From Rhodopirellula sp. (GTDB lineage: Bacteria > Planctomycetota > Planctomycetia > Planctomycetales > Planctomycetaceae), in contig JABMPE010000702.1 in NCBI GenBank assembly GCA_013203845.1, positions 1 to 41,097 on the forward strand: 41,097 nt of DNA, in the 5' to 3' direction. The notes beneath the pieces were generated by a model, which saw only the letters and a program-made list of their open reading frames with translations, ran no database searches and had not been told where the DNA came from. Both the position numbers and the translations under genes were made by a program. Positions 16,515-26,600 of this stretch are shown here, piece by piece. Position 1 is the first letter of the stretch; every line of letters starts with the position of its first letter.

Positions 16515-17873
16515 CTAAATCAGTTCGGGCAGCGGCTGATACTTCGCATGGTCAACCAGGTACTGCGGACGACCGGTCATGTCTTCGATCGTGGTGTGGT
16601 CAATGTTCAGGCCGAGGTTGTGGTACAGCGTCGCGAAGACTTCCTGAAAATGCACCGGACGTTTCGTCGGACGTTCTGCTCGCGAGTTCGTCTCGCCAAT
16701 AATCTGACCGGTTCGCATGCCACCTCCCGCCAGCATCGCGCACCCGACGGAAGGCCAGTGATCGCGACCACCCCTGGCGTTGATCTTCGGAGTACGACCG
16801 AATTCACCCCAGACCACGACCGAAGTGTCTCGGTCAAGCCCGCGATCTTTCAGGTCGTCGAGCAAAGCCGAAAGAGCCTGATCCAGTACCGGAATGTGAT
16901 CGCGAGCGTTGTCGAAGTTCGTGCCGTGCGGCTGACCATGCCAGTCCCACCGACCAAAAGAAAGCGTCACCACTCGGGCTCCGGCTTCGATCAGCCGCCG
17001 AGCGATCAGCATGTCTTCGTTTCTTAACCAGCCCGCGTCTCCGTAACCGGCCGGCTCGGTCGTACCGAATCCGTAACGTTCGCGCAGCGCGGGATCTTCT
17101 TTCTCGACGTCCAGAGCTTCTGCCAGCTTACCCGACGTCAGGATGTCGAACGCCTGCTGGTAGTAAGTATCCATGCCGTCGATGACGTCCGTGTCTTCGA
17201 GTCGCTCTTTCAGAACATCGATCTGCTGCAGCAACGTCCGTCGGTCTCGTAGTTTCGTCAAATTCATTCCGTTGAGAACGAGGTCTTTGCTGCCGGAAGC
17301 ATTCGGAGCAAATGGAGCATGCGCCATTCCCGCAAAGCCTGGCTGCCCTGGATCCGACCAGAATGCACCGCCCATTCTCGGCTGCAGACTGACGGCGGCG
17401 GGAGTTTCGTTATTCACCGGTCCCTTCAGTTTTGAGACCGCTGACGCGAAACACGGCCAGCCGCCGGGCGGCTGATTCAACGTTGGATGCCCGTGCAGAC
17501 ACTGGTACGCCGAGTGCCGACCTTCAGACCCGACCAGCGTTCGTATAACTGCCAGACGATCCATTCGCTGAGACAGCAGAGGCATGTGCTCGCAGACATC
17601 GATGCCTGGTACATTCGAATGAATCGGAGAAAACTCGCCGCGGTATTCGACAGCGGCTTGTGGCTTCAGATCGACCATGTCCTGGTGAGGCGGTCCTCCA
17701 GCCAGAAAGACCATGATCACCGATTTGTGGGATTTCCCTGCTCCGTTATTTGCTTCCGCCTGGAGCAGCTGCGGCAAACTCAGCCCACCCATCGCCAGCC
17801 CGCCGACCTGCAGAAAAGATCGACGCGAGACTCCGTCGCATAATTTGAGCCCTGCTCCGTGTATTGTCAGCAT
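16515..17873 (-). CDS. DUF1501 protein with twin-arginine leader
   Basis: Planctomycete-typical secreted protein of the alkaline-phosphatase/sulfatase-like fold. Seen: a Tat-type leader CDGVSRRSFLQVGGLAMGG with the SRRSFL twin-arginine motif, then SVIMVFLAGGPPHQDMVDLKP, a VVWGEFGRTPKIN segment and GGRDHWP, all DUF1501 signatures. The start at 17873 has AGGTGA about 5 nt upstream; the longer frame from 17930 has no such site and adds 19 residues before the leader. About 452 residues is normal. DUF1501 genes usually pair with DUF1549/DUF1553 cytochrome-type genes; none is adjacent here. Substrate unknown. Confidence 0.93.
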   Translation of the reverse strand: MLTIHGAGLKLCDGVSRRSFLQVGGLAMGGLSLPQLLQAEANNGAGKSHKSVIMVFLAGGPPHQDMVDLKPQAAVEYRGEFSPIHSNVPGIDVCEHMPLLSQRMDRLAVIRTLVGSEGRHSAYQCLHGHPTLNQPPGGWPCFASAVSKLKGPVNNETPAAVSLQPRMGGAFWSDPGQPGFAGMAHAPFAPNASGSKDLVLNGMNLTKLRDRRTLLQQIDVLKERLEDTDVIDGMDTYYQQAFDILTSGKLAEALDVEKEDPALRERYGFGTTEPAGYGDAGWLRNEDMLIARRLIEAGARVVTLSFGRWDWHGQPHGTNFDNARDHIPVLDQALSALLDDLKDRGLDRDTSVVVWGEFGRTPKINARGGRDHWPSVGCAMLAGGGMRTGQIIGETNSRAERPTKRPVHFQEVFATLYHNLGLNIDHTTIEDMTGRPQYLVDHAKYQPLPELI

Positions 17874-17957
17874 GAAATCACCTTTCCGAGACACTCGACC
17901 GTCAGCCACAGTTTTGGAAGACTCAAGCATACCCGCATCACGGTCATCCGCCCAGAA

Positions 17958-20900
17958 TCACTCCACCTTAAAAGCCTGATCCCGAACTTCCACATACAAC
18001 TGCCGGACGTCTTCGGCTCGCAGTCGCTGCAATGAGTTCGCCGGCTGCAGCTCGGCAACACCGTTCAGCACTTCCGTTGAAACCGACACTGCCATGTCAC
18101 GAGTCACCGAGTACGGCTGCGAGTTCATCACATCGGCCAGAAAGTACGCCGACTCCAGCCATGCATCTGAATCGCCGCATTGTTTCGCCGCCCACAGCCG
18201 CACGAGTGCCGCGAACACGGTTGTCTCACCAGCGAGTGACCGATCAGCAAGCTCAAGCGATTCACGCCCGTACCCGCGTCGTCGCTCTGGAGTCGTCACC
18301 TTCGTTCGCCAGAGCGCACGAAATGCCAGAGCCAGCGGCTGACAGGTATCACCATCCGCGGCCATGCCCAGCGCACCATCGAGATTCTGTAACACCGCCC
18401 AGTCTTTGCGATAGTAAGCCGACGCCGCCTGCACGATCGCCGTCTCTACAGACAATCCGGTCGAAACCGGCTGGATCAGCCCAGCGGTGCCGCGTCCCTG
18501 AGCCAGTTGCGGCAGTTCCTGCTCGATCAGCTTGAACCGGGCGTCGCGATTTCCCGGCGACGCTTCCAGCACGGACTGAAAGAACCGTCGTGAGTCTTCC
18601 GTCTGCCCGCTGTAAGCCGTCAGAAAACCATCGGCCAGCAAACGGTCGACCGACTGCGGAATCGAGTCGGCCACGGCCCGGGCTCGCCGGCGCATCTGAA
18701 GCAGAGCCAGCGAGCGAACAACTTTCGCCGACGGAAGATTCAGCCGCTCCATCAACGACGGCTTCCCTGGCCGAGAGACCAGAGGATCAAACTCACGAAA
18801 TACAGTTTCGGCATCAGCAAGCAGAGCCTTGCTGGCAAGCTGACACGCACTCGTCGCCAGCGCATTTCGATTGTCCGTCAGCGGCAACGCTCCGGCGCAA
18901 AAAGCCTGCAGGTCGTCATGCTCGGCAGCCAGCGTCGACGCCACATCGTAAACCGTATTCAGACCGAGCCATCGCAACGACGGCAGACCTCGCCGCAGCG
19001 GCAGGCCGGTTTCGACAATCTGCTGCTCAACATTCAGCGGACTCTGCGACGCCAGAAACAGCAGGAGCCCACTGTGCGGCTGATAGACTCGCACGTTTTC
19101 AAAACAGTCCAGCATGGTCGCTCCCAGCGACCGCAGCAGTTCCTTGTCGACATAGTGCGAATTCATCCATTGCAGGAAGACTCCGTCTTCGCTCAAACGC
19201 CCTCGCACCAGTTGCATGAACTCGCGCGTGTAGAGGTGCGACGCACCCGCCGACCAGGGATGCGACGGCTGAGAGACAATCGCGTCGTACTTCTTTGCGG
19301 TCAGCGAGAGTGCTCCGCGCGCGTCATTAAACACGATCTTCAGTCGCGGATCACTCAGAGGATCAGCCTGACGAATTTCTGACAGCGTTCGGACGGCCTC
19401 CACGACTTTCGGTTCGAGTTCAATCGTATCGATACTCTCGATCGTTTCCGGAACGCCGTTAACCGCGCTGCCTCCGCCGAAGCCGATAATCAACATCGAT
19501 TTGGCATCGGGCCTGGCCAGCACCGGCAGCGTCGTCAACCAGCGAGCCCCGGCTTCTGCCCCGACGACCGCACCGCGCGGCGAGATTTCCGATTCGGGCA
19601 GACCATTTGTCAGCAGTCGATATCCGCCCGGCGTCCGAGTCACCATCACCGTGGATGAGGCACCAATCGATGAATAGGTGATCTCCGACGTCATCGCGAC
19701 ATTGTTCAGCGGCAGATGTCGGAGAATCAAATCCGGACCGCACGTGCAAAGCAGCACCGCCACTACAACGGGCACCGCCATCGTGCAGGCGAAAAAACGA
19801 GACGACATGCTTTGCCGAACGGGGCGTTCGAGCAGCAGGCTCCAGATCACGACCGCCAGGTTAGCGGCCACTCCAACGGCAATCGTGCCGTGAAAACCGA
19901 TCTCCGGCAGCAGCAGCCTTCCGGCAAAGAGCGAGCCGACAATCGCTCCCAGCGTGCTGGCGGCGTATAGCCGACCAGTCGTTTCCGCCAGGTGGCCGCC
20001 CTGCCCTGTTGAGAGTTGCTCGGTTGAGAGTTGCCCGGTCGAACTCGACGTGGCTGAAATCCGTCCTGCAGAAATTTGGATGGCCAACGGAAGCGACATC
20101 CCGATGGCGATTGTCGATGGCAGTAGAACGATCAGACACAGGCCAACGTTCGCCAGAAAGCCGCCGGCTAATCCGGCACCGATCCAGGTACTGGCCAGCG
20201 AGACAAGGTCGACTCCCGCAAACGCAACGACCGTCGCAAGAATTGTGACCAGTTGCGCGACGGCAAAACATCTCACCGCCGACCGGCCTTGAGCGATCAA
20301 CCGACTCGCCCAGCAACTGCCAATCGCGATGCCGGTCAGAAACGCCGCCAGCATCGTCGCAAAGGAGTGCAGGCTTCCGCCAAGTACCTGCCCCAGCAGC
20401 CGCGTCCATAAGACTTCGTAAGTAAACGACGCCGCACTCGCCAGCGCGACCATTGCCGGTAACCATCGCAAACCGAAACGCTGTACAGCCGCCTTGTCAG
20501 TCCAACCTGCCACCACACCGCTCGACCGTTCAACGCCGGGCAATTCAAAGCTCCGTACAGGATTCCGGGCAGGCTTGATGAACTCGCTCCCCGACTCGGC
20601 AGAGACAACTTCGGTCGCTGTTCGCTGCAGCCAGAACGCGATCCCGAAGACCAGCAGGTTGACGGCGGCTCCGACAAAAACGGTTGCCTGCAAACCAGCA
20701 GCAGGCAATATGAAGAACGCCGTTGTCAGTGTGCCGAAAACCGCTCCCAACGTGTTGATTCCGTATAGCAAGCCGACGGCACTCGCATTGGATCGTTCTC
20801 CGTTTCGCGAGCCCTCGGCGTGACGAGCCAGCAGCGGCAGTGTCGCGCCCATACAGGCCGTCGGAACAAGAATCAGCAGAAAGGCCAATGCAGAATCCAG

Positions 20901-21302
20901 ACACACTTCCAGCGTGCCGCTGGCTGCCGGAAGTTCTGGCTGTCCGCCGCAAATCGCGATTCGAACGGCGTCCGCCGCCTGCAAGCCAAACGGGACCAGC
21001 AACGCTCCGCCCGCGACACCCAGCTCAAGAAGCCCATAAGCCAGCACCGGTCGTCTGATGTGCTGCTCATACCGAGCGGCCAGCCACGCCCCGAGCGCCA
21101 GCCCTCCCATATAAGAAGCGAGAATGGCCCCCAACGCCGCCTCGGAAGTCCCGAAAATGGCTGCAAACTGTCGCAGCCAGACGGTTTCGTAGAGAAGCCC
21201 CGCGAAGCCCGAAAGAAAAAAACAGACGCCGACGCCCGCCAGAATCTGAGTTCGTGCCGTCGTCTGATTCGTGCCGAAACCCGGCAAACTCTGAGCATCC
21301 AT
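17958..21302 (-). CDS. Fused MFS-type membrane / spermidine-synthase-like protein
   Basis: 1114 residues, three parts. Residues 1 to about 530 hold many TM helices; the first, VGVCFFLSGFAGLLYETVWLRQF, is typical of 'fused MFS/spermidine synthase' proteins. About 560-780 is a Rossmann methyltransferase-like spermidine-synthase domain: a GFGGGSAVNG nucleotide loop, acidic IELEPKVVEA, NDARGAL and DAIVSQPSHPWSAGASHLYTREF. About 790-1114 is helical, with TPR-like character. True aminopropyltransferase activity is not assured; such fusions are mostly uncharacterised. The cytoplasmic loop near residue 425 contains a duplicated QLST unit. It is 121 bp downstream of the HflK-like gene and 84 bp upstream of DUF1501. 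Confidence 0.85.
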   Translation of the reverse strand: MDAQSLPGFGTNQTTARTQILAGVGVCFFLSGFAGLLYETVWLRQFAAIFGTSEAALGAILASYMGGLALGAWLAARYEQHIRRPVLAYGLLELGVAGGALLVPFGLQAADAVRIAICGGQPELPAASGTLEVCLDSALAFLLILVPTACMGATLPLLARHAEGSRNGERSNASAVGLLYGINTLGAVFGTLTTAFFILPAAGLQATVFVGAAVNLLVFGIAFWLQRTATEVVSAESGSEFIKPARNPVRSFELPGVERSSGVVAGWTDKAAVQRFGLRWLPAMVALASAASFTYEVLWTRLLGQVLGGSLHSFATMLAAFLTGIAIGSCWASRLIAQGRSAVRCFAVAQLVTILATVVAFAGVDLVSLASTWIGAGLAGGFLANVGLCLIVLLPSTIAIGMSLPLAIQISAGRISATSSSTGQLSTEQLSTGQGGHLAETTGRLYAASTLGAIVGSLFAGRLLLPEIGFHGTIAVGVAANLAVVIWSLLLERPVRQSMSSRFFACTMAVPVVVAVLLCTCGPDLILRHLPLNNVAMTSEITYSSIGASSTVMVTRTPGGYRLLTNGLPESEISPRGAVVGAEAGARWLTTLPVLARPDAKSMLIIGFGGGSAVNGVPETIESIDTIELEPKVVEAVRTLSEIRQADPLSDPRLKIVFNDARGALSLTAKKYDAIVSQPSHPWSAGASHLYTREFMQLVRGRLSEDGVFLQWMNSHYVDKELLRSLGATMLDCFENVRVYQPHSGLLLFLASQSPLNVEQQIVETGLPLRRGLPSLRWLGLNTVYDVASTLAAEHDDLQAFCAGALPLTDNRNALATSACQLASKALLADAETVFREFDPLVSRPGKPSLMERLNLPSAKVVRSLALLQMRRRARAVADSIPQSVDRLLADGFLTAYSGQTEDSRRFFQSVLEASPGNRDARFKLIEQELPQLAQGRGTAGLIQPVSTGLSVETAIVQAASAYYRKDWAVLQNLDGALGMAADGDTCQPLALAFRALWRTKVTTPERRRGYGRESLELADRSLAGETTVFAALVRLWAAKQCGDSDAWLESAYFLADVMNSQPYSVTRDMAVSVSTEVLNGVAELQPANSLQRLRAEDVRQLYVEVRDQAFKVE
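20008..20037. repeat. 15-bp tandem duplication inside the fused spermidine synthase gene
   Basis: GTTGAGAGTTGCTCG (20008-20022) is followed by GTTGAGAGTTGCCCG (20023-20037), one mismatch. In the protein this gives the QLSTE-QLSTG repeat in a loop between membrane helices. In-frame, so the reading frame is preserved. Confidence 0.85.
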
Positions 21303-21423
21303 GCTGCAGCCAGTCTGTATCTGAAACCGCGTTGAATTTCGTGGAAAAACTCAGCGATCGATACAGCCAATCGGCCAGAACTGTCAACACGCGTTGCTGA
21401 AGGCTCGCTGTTCGCTGTCTCCG

Positions 21424-22509
21424 TCACGGCCCGTTCGGATTTCGTTGCAGCGTGATGTCGACCTGTTTTCCCGAATCGAGAAACACTTTGGCGTCGACCT
21501 TTTGCAGGACTTCTTCCAGGGTGTCGATGAACTCACGCCGCAATGCTCTCTGACGTACTTCGGCATAGCTCGCCGATGCCTCTTCAGACACGGCGACAAA
21601 CTGATCGATCAGCCTGTTGAAACTCTCTGCTTCCGCGCGAGCCAGGTCCACTTTTCGCCGCGAGTAAGATTGCGCTTCGTTCTGGAGTTTGGCAGCCTCG
21701 GCCTTCGCTGCGGACTCACGCTGTGATTCGTAGTCTCGCGCGCGATTGACGTAGGTCTCCCGATCAGCGCGAGCATTCATGACGTCCACGAAATCCGCTT
21801 TCACTCGAATCGGAGGCGTCACTCCGGCAATCGTGACGTCCTCAATCTCGACGCCGAGTGCATCTTTTTTTGCGAGCTCGTCGAGTCGACGATACACGGC
21901 CTGCCGAATCTCGTTGTGCCCCAGCGTGTGGACAAAGTCGACACCGCTCCGCAGAACAACATCCGCGAGTACCGAACTGGCCAGCAATTCCAGTTGCCGC
22001 TCGCCGGTCGCAGAACCAAACAACCAGTCGCCTACGCGGTCGCTGGCAATGCGATAGCTCACGTTGAGCTGCACATCCAGCACATTTTTGTCGCCGCTCA
22101 GCAATTGAGACTGCCGCGAAGCATCCAACGCCTGCAGAAACGGTTGCCCGCCATCCAACTCGCTCGACCTGGAACTGCCAATCGTTACCGTCCGCACTTC
22201 GTTGATCCTGACTCGATCGATCTGTGTTATCGGCCAGGGCAGATGAAAATACAGCCCGCCACTCCGCAACAGAACGGCTCCGTCGCTTGTTCGTTCGGCT
22301 CGACCAAAGACACGCACGACGGCCGCTTCGTCAGCACCGACGACAAAGATCCCCGAGCAAGCCCACGCAACGGCGACCACTCCAATCAGGCAGCACCAGC
22401 CGATCCAGTGGGAACCCGATGCCACTGCCGGATCGAACGGAGACGGACTACGCGGCACGGAATCCGCAGGTTGATCGGCGTCGGACAGGTTGTCAGTCGA
22501 GCCGCTCAT
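21424..22509 (-). CDS. HflK-like SPFH membrane protein
   Basis: 361 residues. Seen: a polar N-terminus of about 35 residues, one TM helix (about 36-58, WIGWCCLIGVVAVAWACSGI), then an SPFH/band 7 domain starting FVVGADEAAVVRVFGRAERT, with GGLYFHLPWPITQIDRVRINEVRTV as in HflK. The coiled coil (SQRESAAKAEAAKLQNEAQSYSRR) is rich in Ala/Glu as in SPFH proteins. HflK and HflC form a large membrane vault around the FtsH protease in characterised bacteria. Its ATG overlaps the stop of the HflC-like gene by 4 bp, so translation is probably coupled. Last of the three SPFH genes in this unit; no ftsH is present. Confidence 0.88.
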   Translation of the reverse strand: MSGSTDNLSDADQPADSVPRSPSPFDPAVASGSHWIGWCCLIGVVAVAWACSGIFVVGADEAAVVRVFGRAERTSDGAVLLRSGGLYFHLPWPITQIDRVRINEVRTVTIGSSRSSELDGGQPFLQALDASRQSQLLSGDKNVLDVQLNVSYRIASDRVGDWLFGSATGERQLELLASSVLADVVLRSGVDFVHTLGHNEIRQAVYRRLDELAKKDALGVEIEDVTIAGVTPPIRVKADFVDVMNARADRETYVNRARDYESQRESAAKAEAAKLQNEAQSYSRRKVDLARAEAESFNRLIDQFVAVSEEASASYAEVRQRALRREFIDTLEEVLQKVDAKVFLDSGKQVDITLQRNPNGP

Positions 22510-23579
22510 GGCGCGTCTCCCGACTTTGACGCTTTGCCTGCGGGCTCAGAAGCAGCGTTCAAATCCGGAACACCGTTGACCAGTAGTTTCAACAGGCTGC
22601 TTGATGCTGACAGCACAAGCGTTGTCTTCTCGTTCATGATTGTTTTGTAGGAATCCAGCGTGCGGAGCGTTTGGTAAAACTCGGGATCCCGAGCATGCGC
22701 TTCGTTGAGAACGGCCAACGCTTCCGCTTCGGCTGTGCCCCGAATTCGCTCGGCTTCCGCTTCCGCACGAGAAATGATCTCGCTGTATTGCCGATCCGCC
22801 TGACTGCGTATGACGGCATTCTGGGCGAGACCGGCACTGCGATACCGCCCTGCAATTTTCTGTCGTTCACTCTTCATCCGCTCAAAAACCGCCTGCTGGT
22901 TGCCTCGCGGAAAGTTGATTCGTTTCACTCGAACATCCACGATCTCAATCCCCAGTCGATCGCGCACCGACTCTTCTTCGTCCGGTCGCTGCCGGACATC
23001 GTCAAGTAGCTGCTGCGAGATCAGGTCGAGCGACATACTTGTCGAATCGACGGGCGAACTTTCGGAATCGGAAACGCTTAACAGGTCACCGAGTTCGACC
23101 ATTGCGATTCGCGACGCCAGCGACGATCGAATACGAGTTTCCAACCGAGCCTGAGCTATTTCGATCGTTCCCAGAGCACGGAAGAAGCGAACCGCGGGAC
23201 GGTCAAGCAGATTCGATTCACCTGGAGGCTCCGCAATCTTCCAGCAGACGTAGGCGTCGACCGTGACATTCTTTCGATCCCGTGTGAAGGCTTCGCGACC
23301 AAGCGGATCAAACAACTGGGTCCGCCGATCAAACCGTCGCGCCGTTCCCAGCGGCCAGGGCAATTTGACATTCAGGCCACGATCGTCAGGGCGATCCAGA
23401 ACGGCCACAACAGTTCCGAGTCGTTCCAGCAGTACCACTTCTGTCTCGTCGACGAAAACGATCGCGGTCGACAGCCAGACAACCAGTCCGACACCAGCCA
23501 GCGCGGTCATGAACCGCACGACCATGCGAGGAACGGGGCGGGAAACGTCGTCGGCATTGTTCGTTTCGAAGTTGCTCAT
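22506..23579 (-). CDS. HflC-like SPFH membrane protein
   Basis: About 357 residues from the ATG at 23579 (MSNFETNNADD). Another ATG lies at 23600; the frame from 23618 would need a TTG. Seen: TM helix at about residues 20-42, then an SPFH domain, IVFVDETEVVLLERLGTVVAVLD and LNVKLPWPLGTARRFDRRTQLFD, close to HflC. FTRDRKNVTVDAYVCWKI also matches HflC's TRDKK..VVDAF.RWRI. A 20-residue acidic, Ser-rich insert (SDSESSPVDS) and a charged helix with RAEAEAERIRGTAEAEAL follow. It is 80 bp downstream of the pump-SPFH fusion and 4-bp overlapping with the next HflK-like gene. Confidence 0.88.
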   Translation of the reverse strand: MSNFETNNADDVSRPVPRMVVRFMTALAGVGLVVWLSTAIVFVDETEVVLLERLGTVVAVLDRPDDRGLNVKLPWPLGTARRFDRRTQLFDPLGREAFTRDRKNVTVDAYVCWKIAEPPGESNLLDRPAVRFFRALGTIEIAQARLETRIRSSLASRIAMVELGDLLSVSDSESSPVDSTSMSLDLISQQLLDDVRQRPDEEESVRDRLGIEIVDVRVKRINFPRGNQQAVFERMKSERQKIAGRYRSAGLAQNAVIRSQADRQYSEIISRAEAEAERIRGTAEAEALAVLNEAHARDPEFYQTLRTLDSYKTIMNEKTTLVLSASSSLLKLLVNGVPDLNAASEPAGKASKSGDAP

Positions 23580-23659
23580 GTTTAACCAACGATCGGGCAT
23601 CAGTCGCGGAGTGGACAATTCCCATCCGATTGAATTGGGAGTGGTGGGCGATGCGTACT

Positions 23660-26600
23660 CTACTCGGGAGGCGGCTCTTCAATTTCTTCACTCGGAGTCG
23701 TCGCTGGCTGCAGTAGCGGCGACTGCAGTATTGTCGGAGCCGAAAACCCGGTGGGATCAATTAACAGCAGATGTTGCTTCCCAGCAACCGCCGGGTCGAT
23801 GATCGTCAGCGTCTGACTCGCCAACGCGTCTGTCACTGCCTGAAAGTAAAGCGTCGTGCCCGTCAGCAGCGGGTAACTGACGTGCTGAGTCACCAGACTA
23901 CTGCACCGGGCTACCGATGCTGCCGCCGCCGTCACACGTTTCGTGCGTTGTTCGTGGGCGCGATGAAGAATCGCTGCCGCTTCTCCCGACAGCTCCATCG
24001 GTTGCTCCGCATCTTCGCGAGTGATCGCTGTCCAGAGTTCATCGGTCAGGCTCCAGTTGGCAATTTCACCGGTCGTCGACTCGCCAGTTCGTTCTTCCTG
24101 TTGAACAGAGCTGCTGAGTCGGCGGATGGCCTTCTCGCCGGCGGCACTGAGTACGGTCTGCGAATAGTAAGCTTCCGCTTCATTGATCAACTGTTCGTGA
24201 AGCTCGATCGCATCCGCCACTTGCCGATAAGAATCAACCACCGGTCGCGGCGGATGAACGTCAAGCAGACTGACTCCCAAAACTTCAACACCGAGTCCGT
24301 AGTGATCCAGAGCAGTTGCCACATCCTGTTTCACACGACGCTCGACCAGCGTCCGGGATTCAGTCATGACCGTATCCAGCGAAACAGTGGCGACCGTTTT
24401 CCGAATCGAACTTTCCACAACGGACCGAATCAGCGCTTCCGGGTCGCTGCACGAGAAGACAAACTGCTGGAGATCGCTGATTCGATATGAAAATTCCGCG
24501 GTAAGTTCGACAGGAACCTCGTCTCCTGTCAGCGTCATGGATTCAGCGGCGAGGCCTTCGTATTCCTGTCCGTTATGATCGCTGGTCCATTCGACGGGTC
24601 CGCCGCCGCCTTCCGAAGACGTAGTGCCGAGTTGGTTGATCGCGTCATCAGACGTGGCAGAGACCGACGAACCCGAAGATCGAAATCCGATCTGCACCAC
24701 GCGAGAATTTCCAACGCGTTCCACTCGTATTTCTTCAAACGGCCTTGGCCAGCGCCAGTGCAGCCCCGACGCTAACGTCGACTCGAACTTCCCGAAACGT
24801 GTCACAACAGCCTGCTGATCTTCGTCAATCAGACAGAGGCCTGACATCAACCAGGCCAGCGCCACGGCGACACCAGCGAGCCTTGTGATGACTCCGGCAT
24901 GCTCAACAAATCGGAAAACAATCCGGCTGGGAGACAGCATTTCCATCAGCCACTCGGCGGCACTGCCCACTGTTTCGGAAATTTGACCCAGGCGAGTCTG
25001 TTCCCTGCGTTCAAACCAAAGCAGCCTCAGCGCATTGATCATGACGGCCAGCGACGCGACTTCGTGAAAGAGGGCCGCCGCTCCGGGCGACAGCACACCG
25101 GTCGCTCCGAGGACCATCCCACAACCATTCATGCCAAACGCAAACAGGTAGATGCTTTGGCGAATCGTCAGTACCAGTCGCCGCGAAAGACGCAACAGAC
25201 CTGGCAATGGCTTCAGCGGATCGCCCATCAGAATCAGGTCGCCCGCATCGGCGGCAATTTCGCTGCCGACTCCACCAAGAGCGATGCCGACGGTTGCTGT
25301 CGCCAGTGCCGGACCGTCATTCACGCCATCGCCGATCATCGCTACGCGACGACCTTTGGCGGTGAGGTTCTGAATCCATGAAGCCTTGTCCGCTGGCAAC
25401 AGGCCAGCCTCGATCGAATCGAAAGTCGGAAGCGATTTCTGCAACTCATACGCAGCGGCTTCCCGGTCACCAGTCAACATCGCGAACGAATTAATGCCGG
25501 ACGCGCGGAGCTGCTGCAGAACCTCAGCAGCAGAATCGCGAACCGTGTCGCGGACTCCGACGACACCAATGACTCGATTTCCGACCGCAACGATAAGTGA
25601 CGATTCCCCCTGCGCATCCATGTCGAACAGCGTCTCTGTCACATCGCCGGACAGCTCGATACCCGAGTCCTCGACGAGCCGTCGGTTCCCGACGACAAGC
25701 GGTAATCGACCATCAGAATCAGCGGGGAAGCCTGCCGCCCACGTTCCAAGATCCGCCTGAGTCGTTCGCGCGGTGACTCCAGCACCGGGGTGTGTGGCAA
25801 AATCGTAGACGCCGGGAACAACACACTCGCGAGCGTTCGCCTCACGGCAAACCAGCCGGGCGATCGGGTGTTCGCTGCGTCGCTCGGCAATGGCGGCGGT
25901 CCTGAGCAGTTCCGTTTCGTCGACGTCGTCCAGATACGAAACGATGGTTCCCGTCTGCAATTCACCCTTCGTCAACGTGCCGGTTTTGTCGAACGCGAAG
26001 GTGTCGACTTGAGCGAGTTGCTCCAACACGATCGATCCTTTGACCACGACTCCTGACCGGGCGAGCCAGGCCATCGCCGCCATCACTGCACTCGGCGTTG
26101 CCAGAATCAATGGACAAGGACAGGCGACAACGAGCACGCTCAGCGCCGGAAGAAATCCGGGACGCCACTCACCCGTGCTGAGTCGCCACCCGATCAACGT
26201 ACAAACGGCAACTCCCAGAACGACCGGCAGAAACATCCGGGCGTAACGATCGGCCGTTCGTTCGAGCGGTGCTTTCCGCTCGGTGGCCTCAGCGACCAGC
26301 TTTACGACTTTCGAAATTGTGGAGTCGGTGGCTGCTCGCGTTGCCTCAACTTCCAACGCTCCGAATTGATTCAACGTTCCGGCAAACGCTTCATCGCCAA
26401 TCGTCTTTTCAACAGGCAGACTCTCGCCGGTCAGAGCACTTTCATCGACTGCCGAATTTCCACTGCGAACCACTCCGTCGACAGGAAGGCGTTCGCCAGG
26501 TCGCACAAGAACAACCTGACCGATAGCGACATCGACGGCAGCGACTTCTACTTCCAGGCCATCGTTCATGACCCGAGCCGTTGGCGGGCACAGATTGAAG

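Noticed and set aside
21424-23579. Classical hflK-hflC operon with FtsH function
   Set aside because: The gene order is pump-SPFH, HflC-like, HflK-like and no ftsH is present, so a standard HflKC label was not used as a gene symbol.
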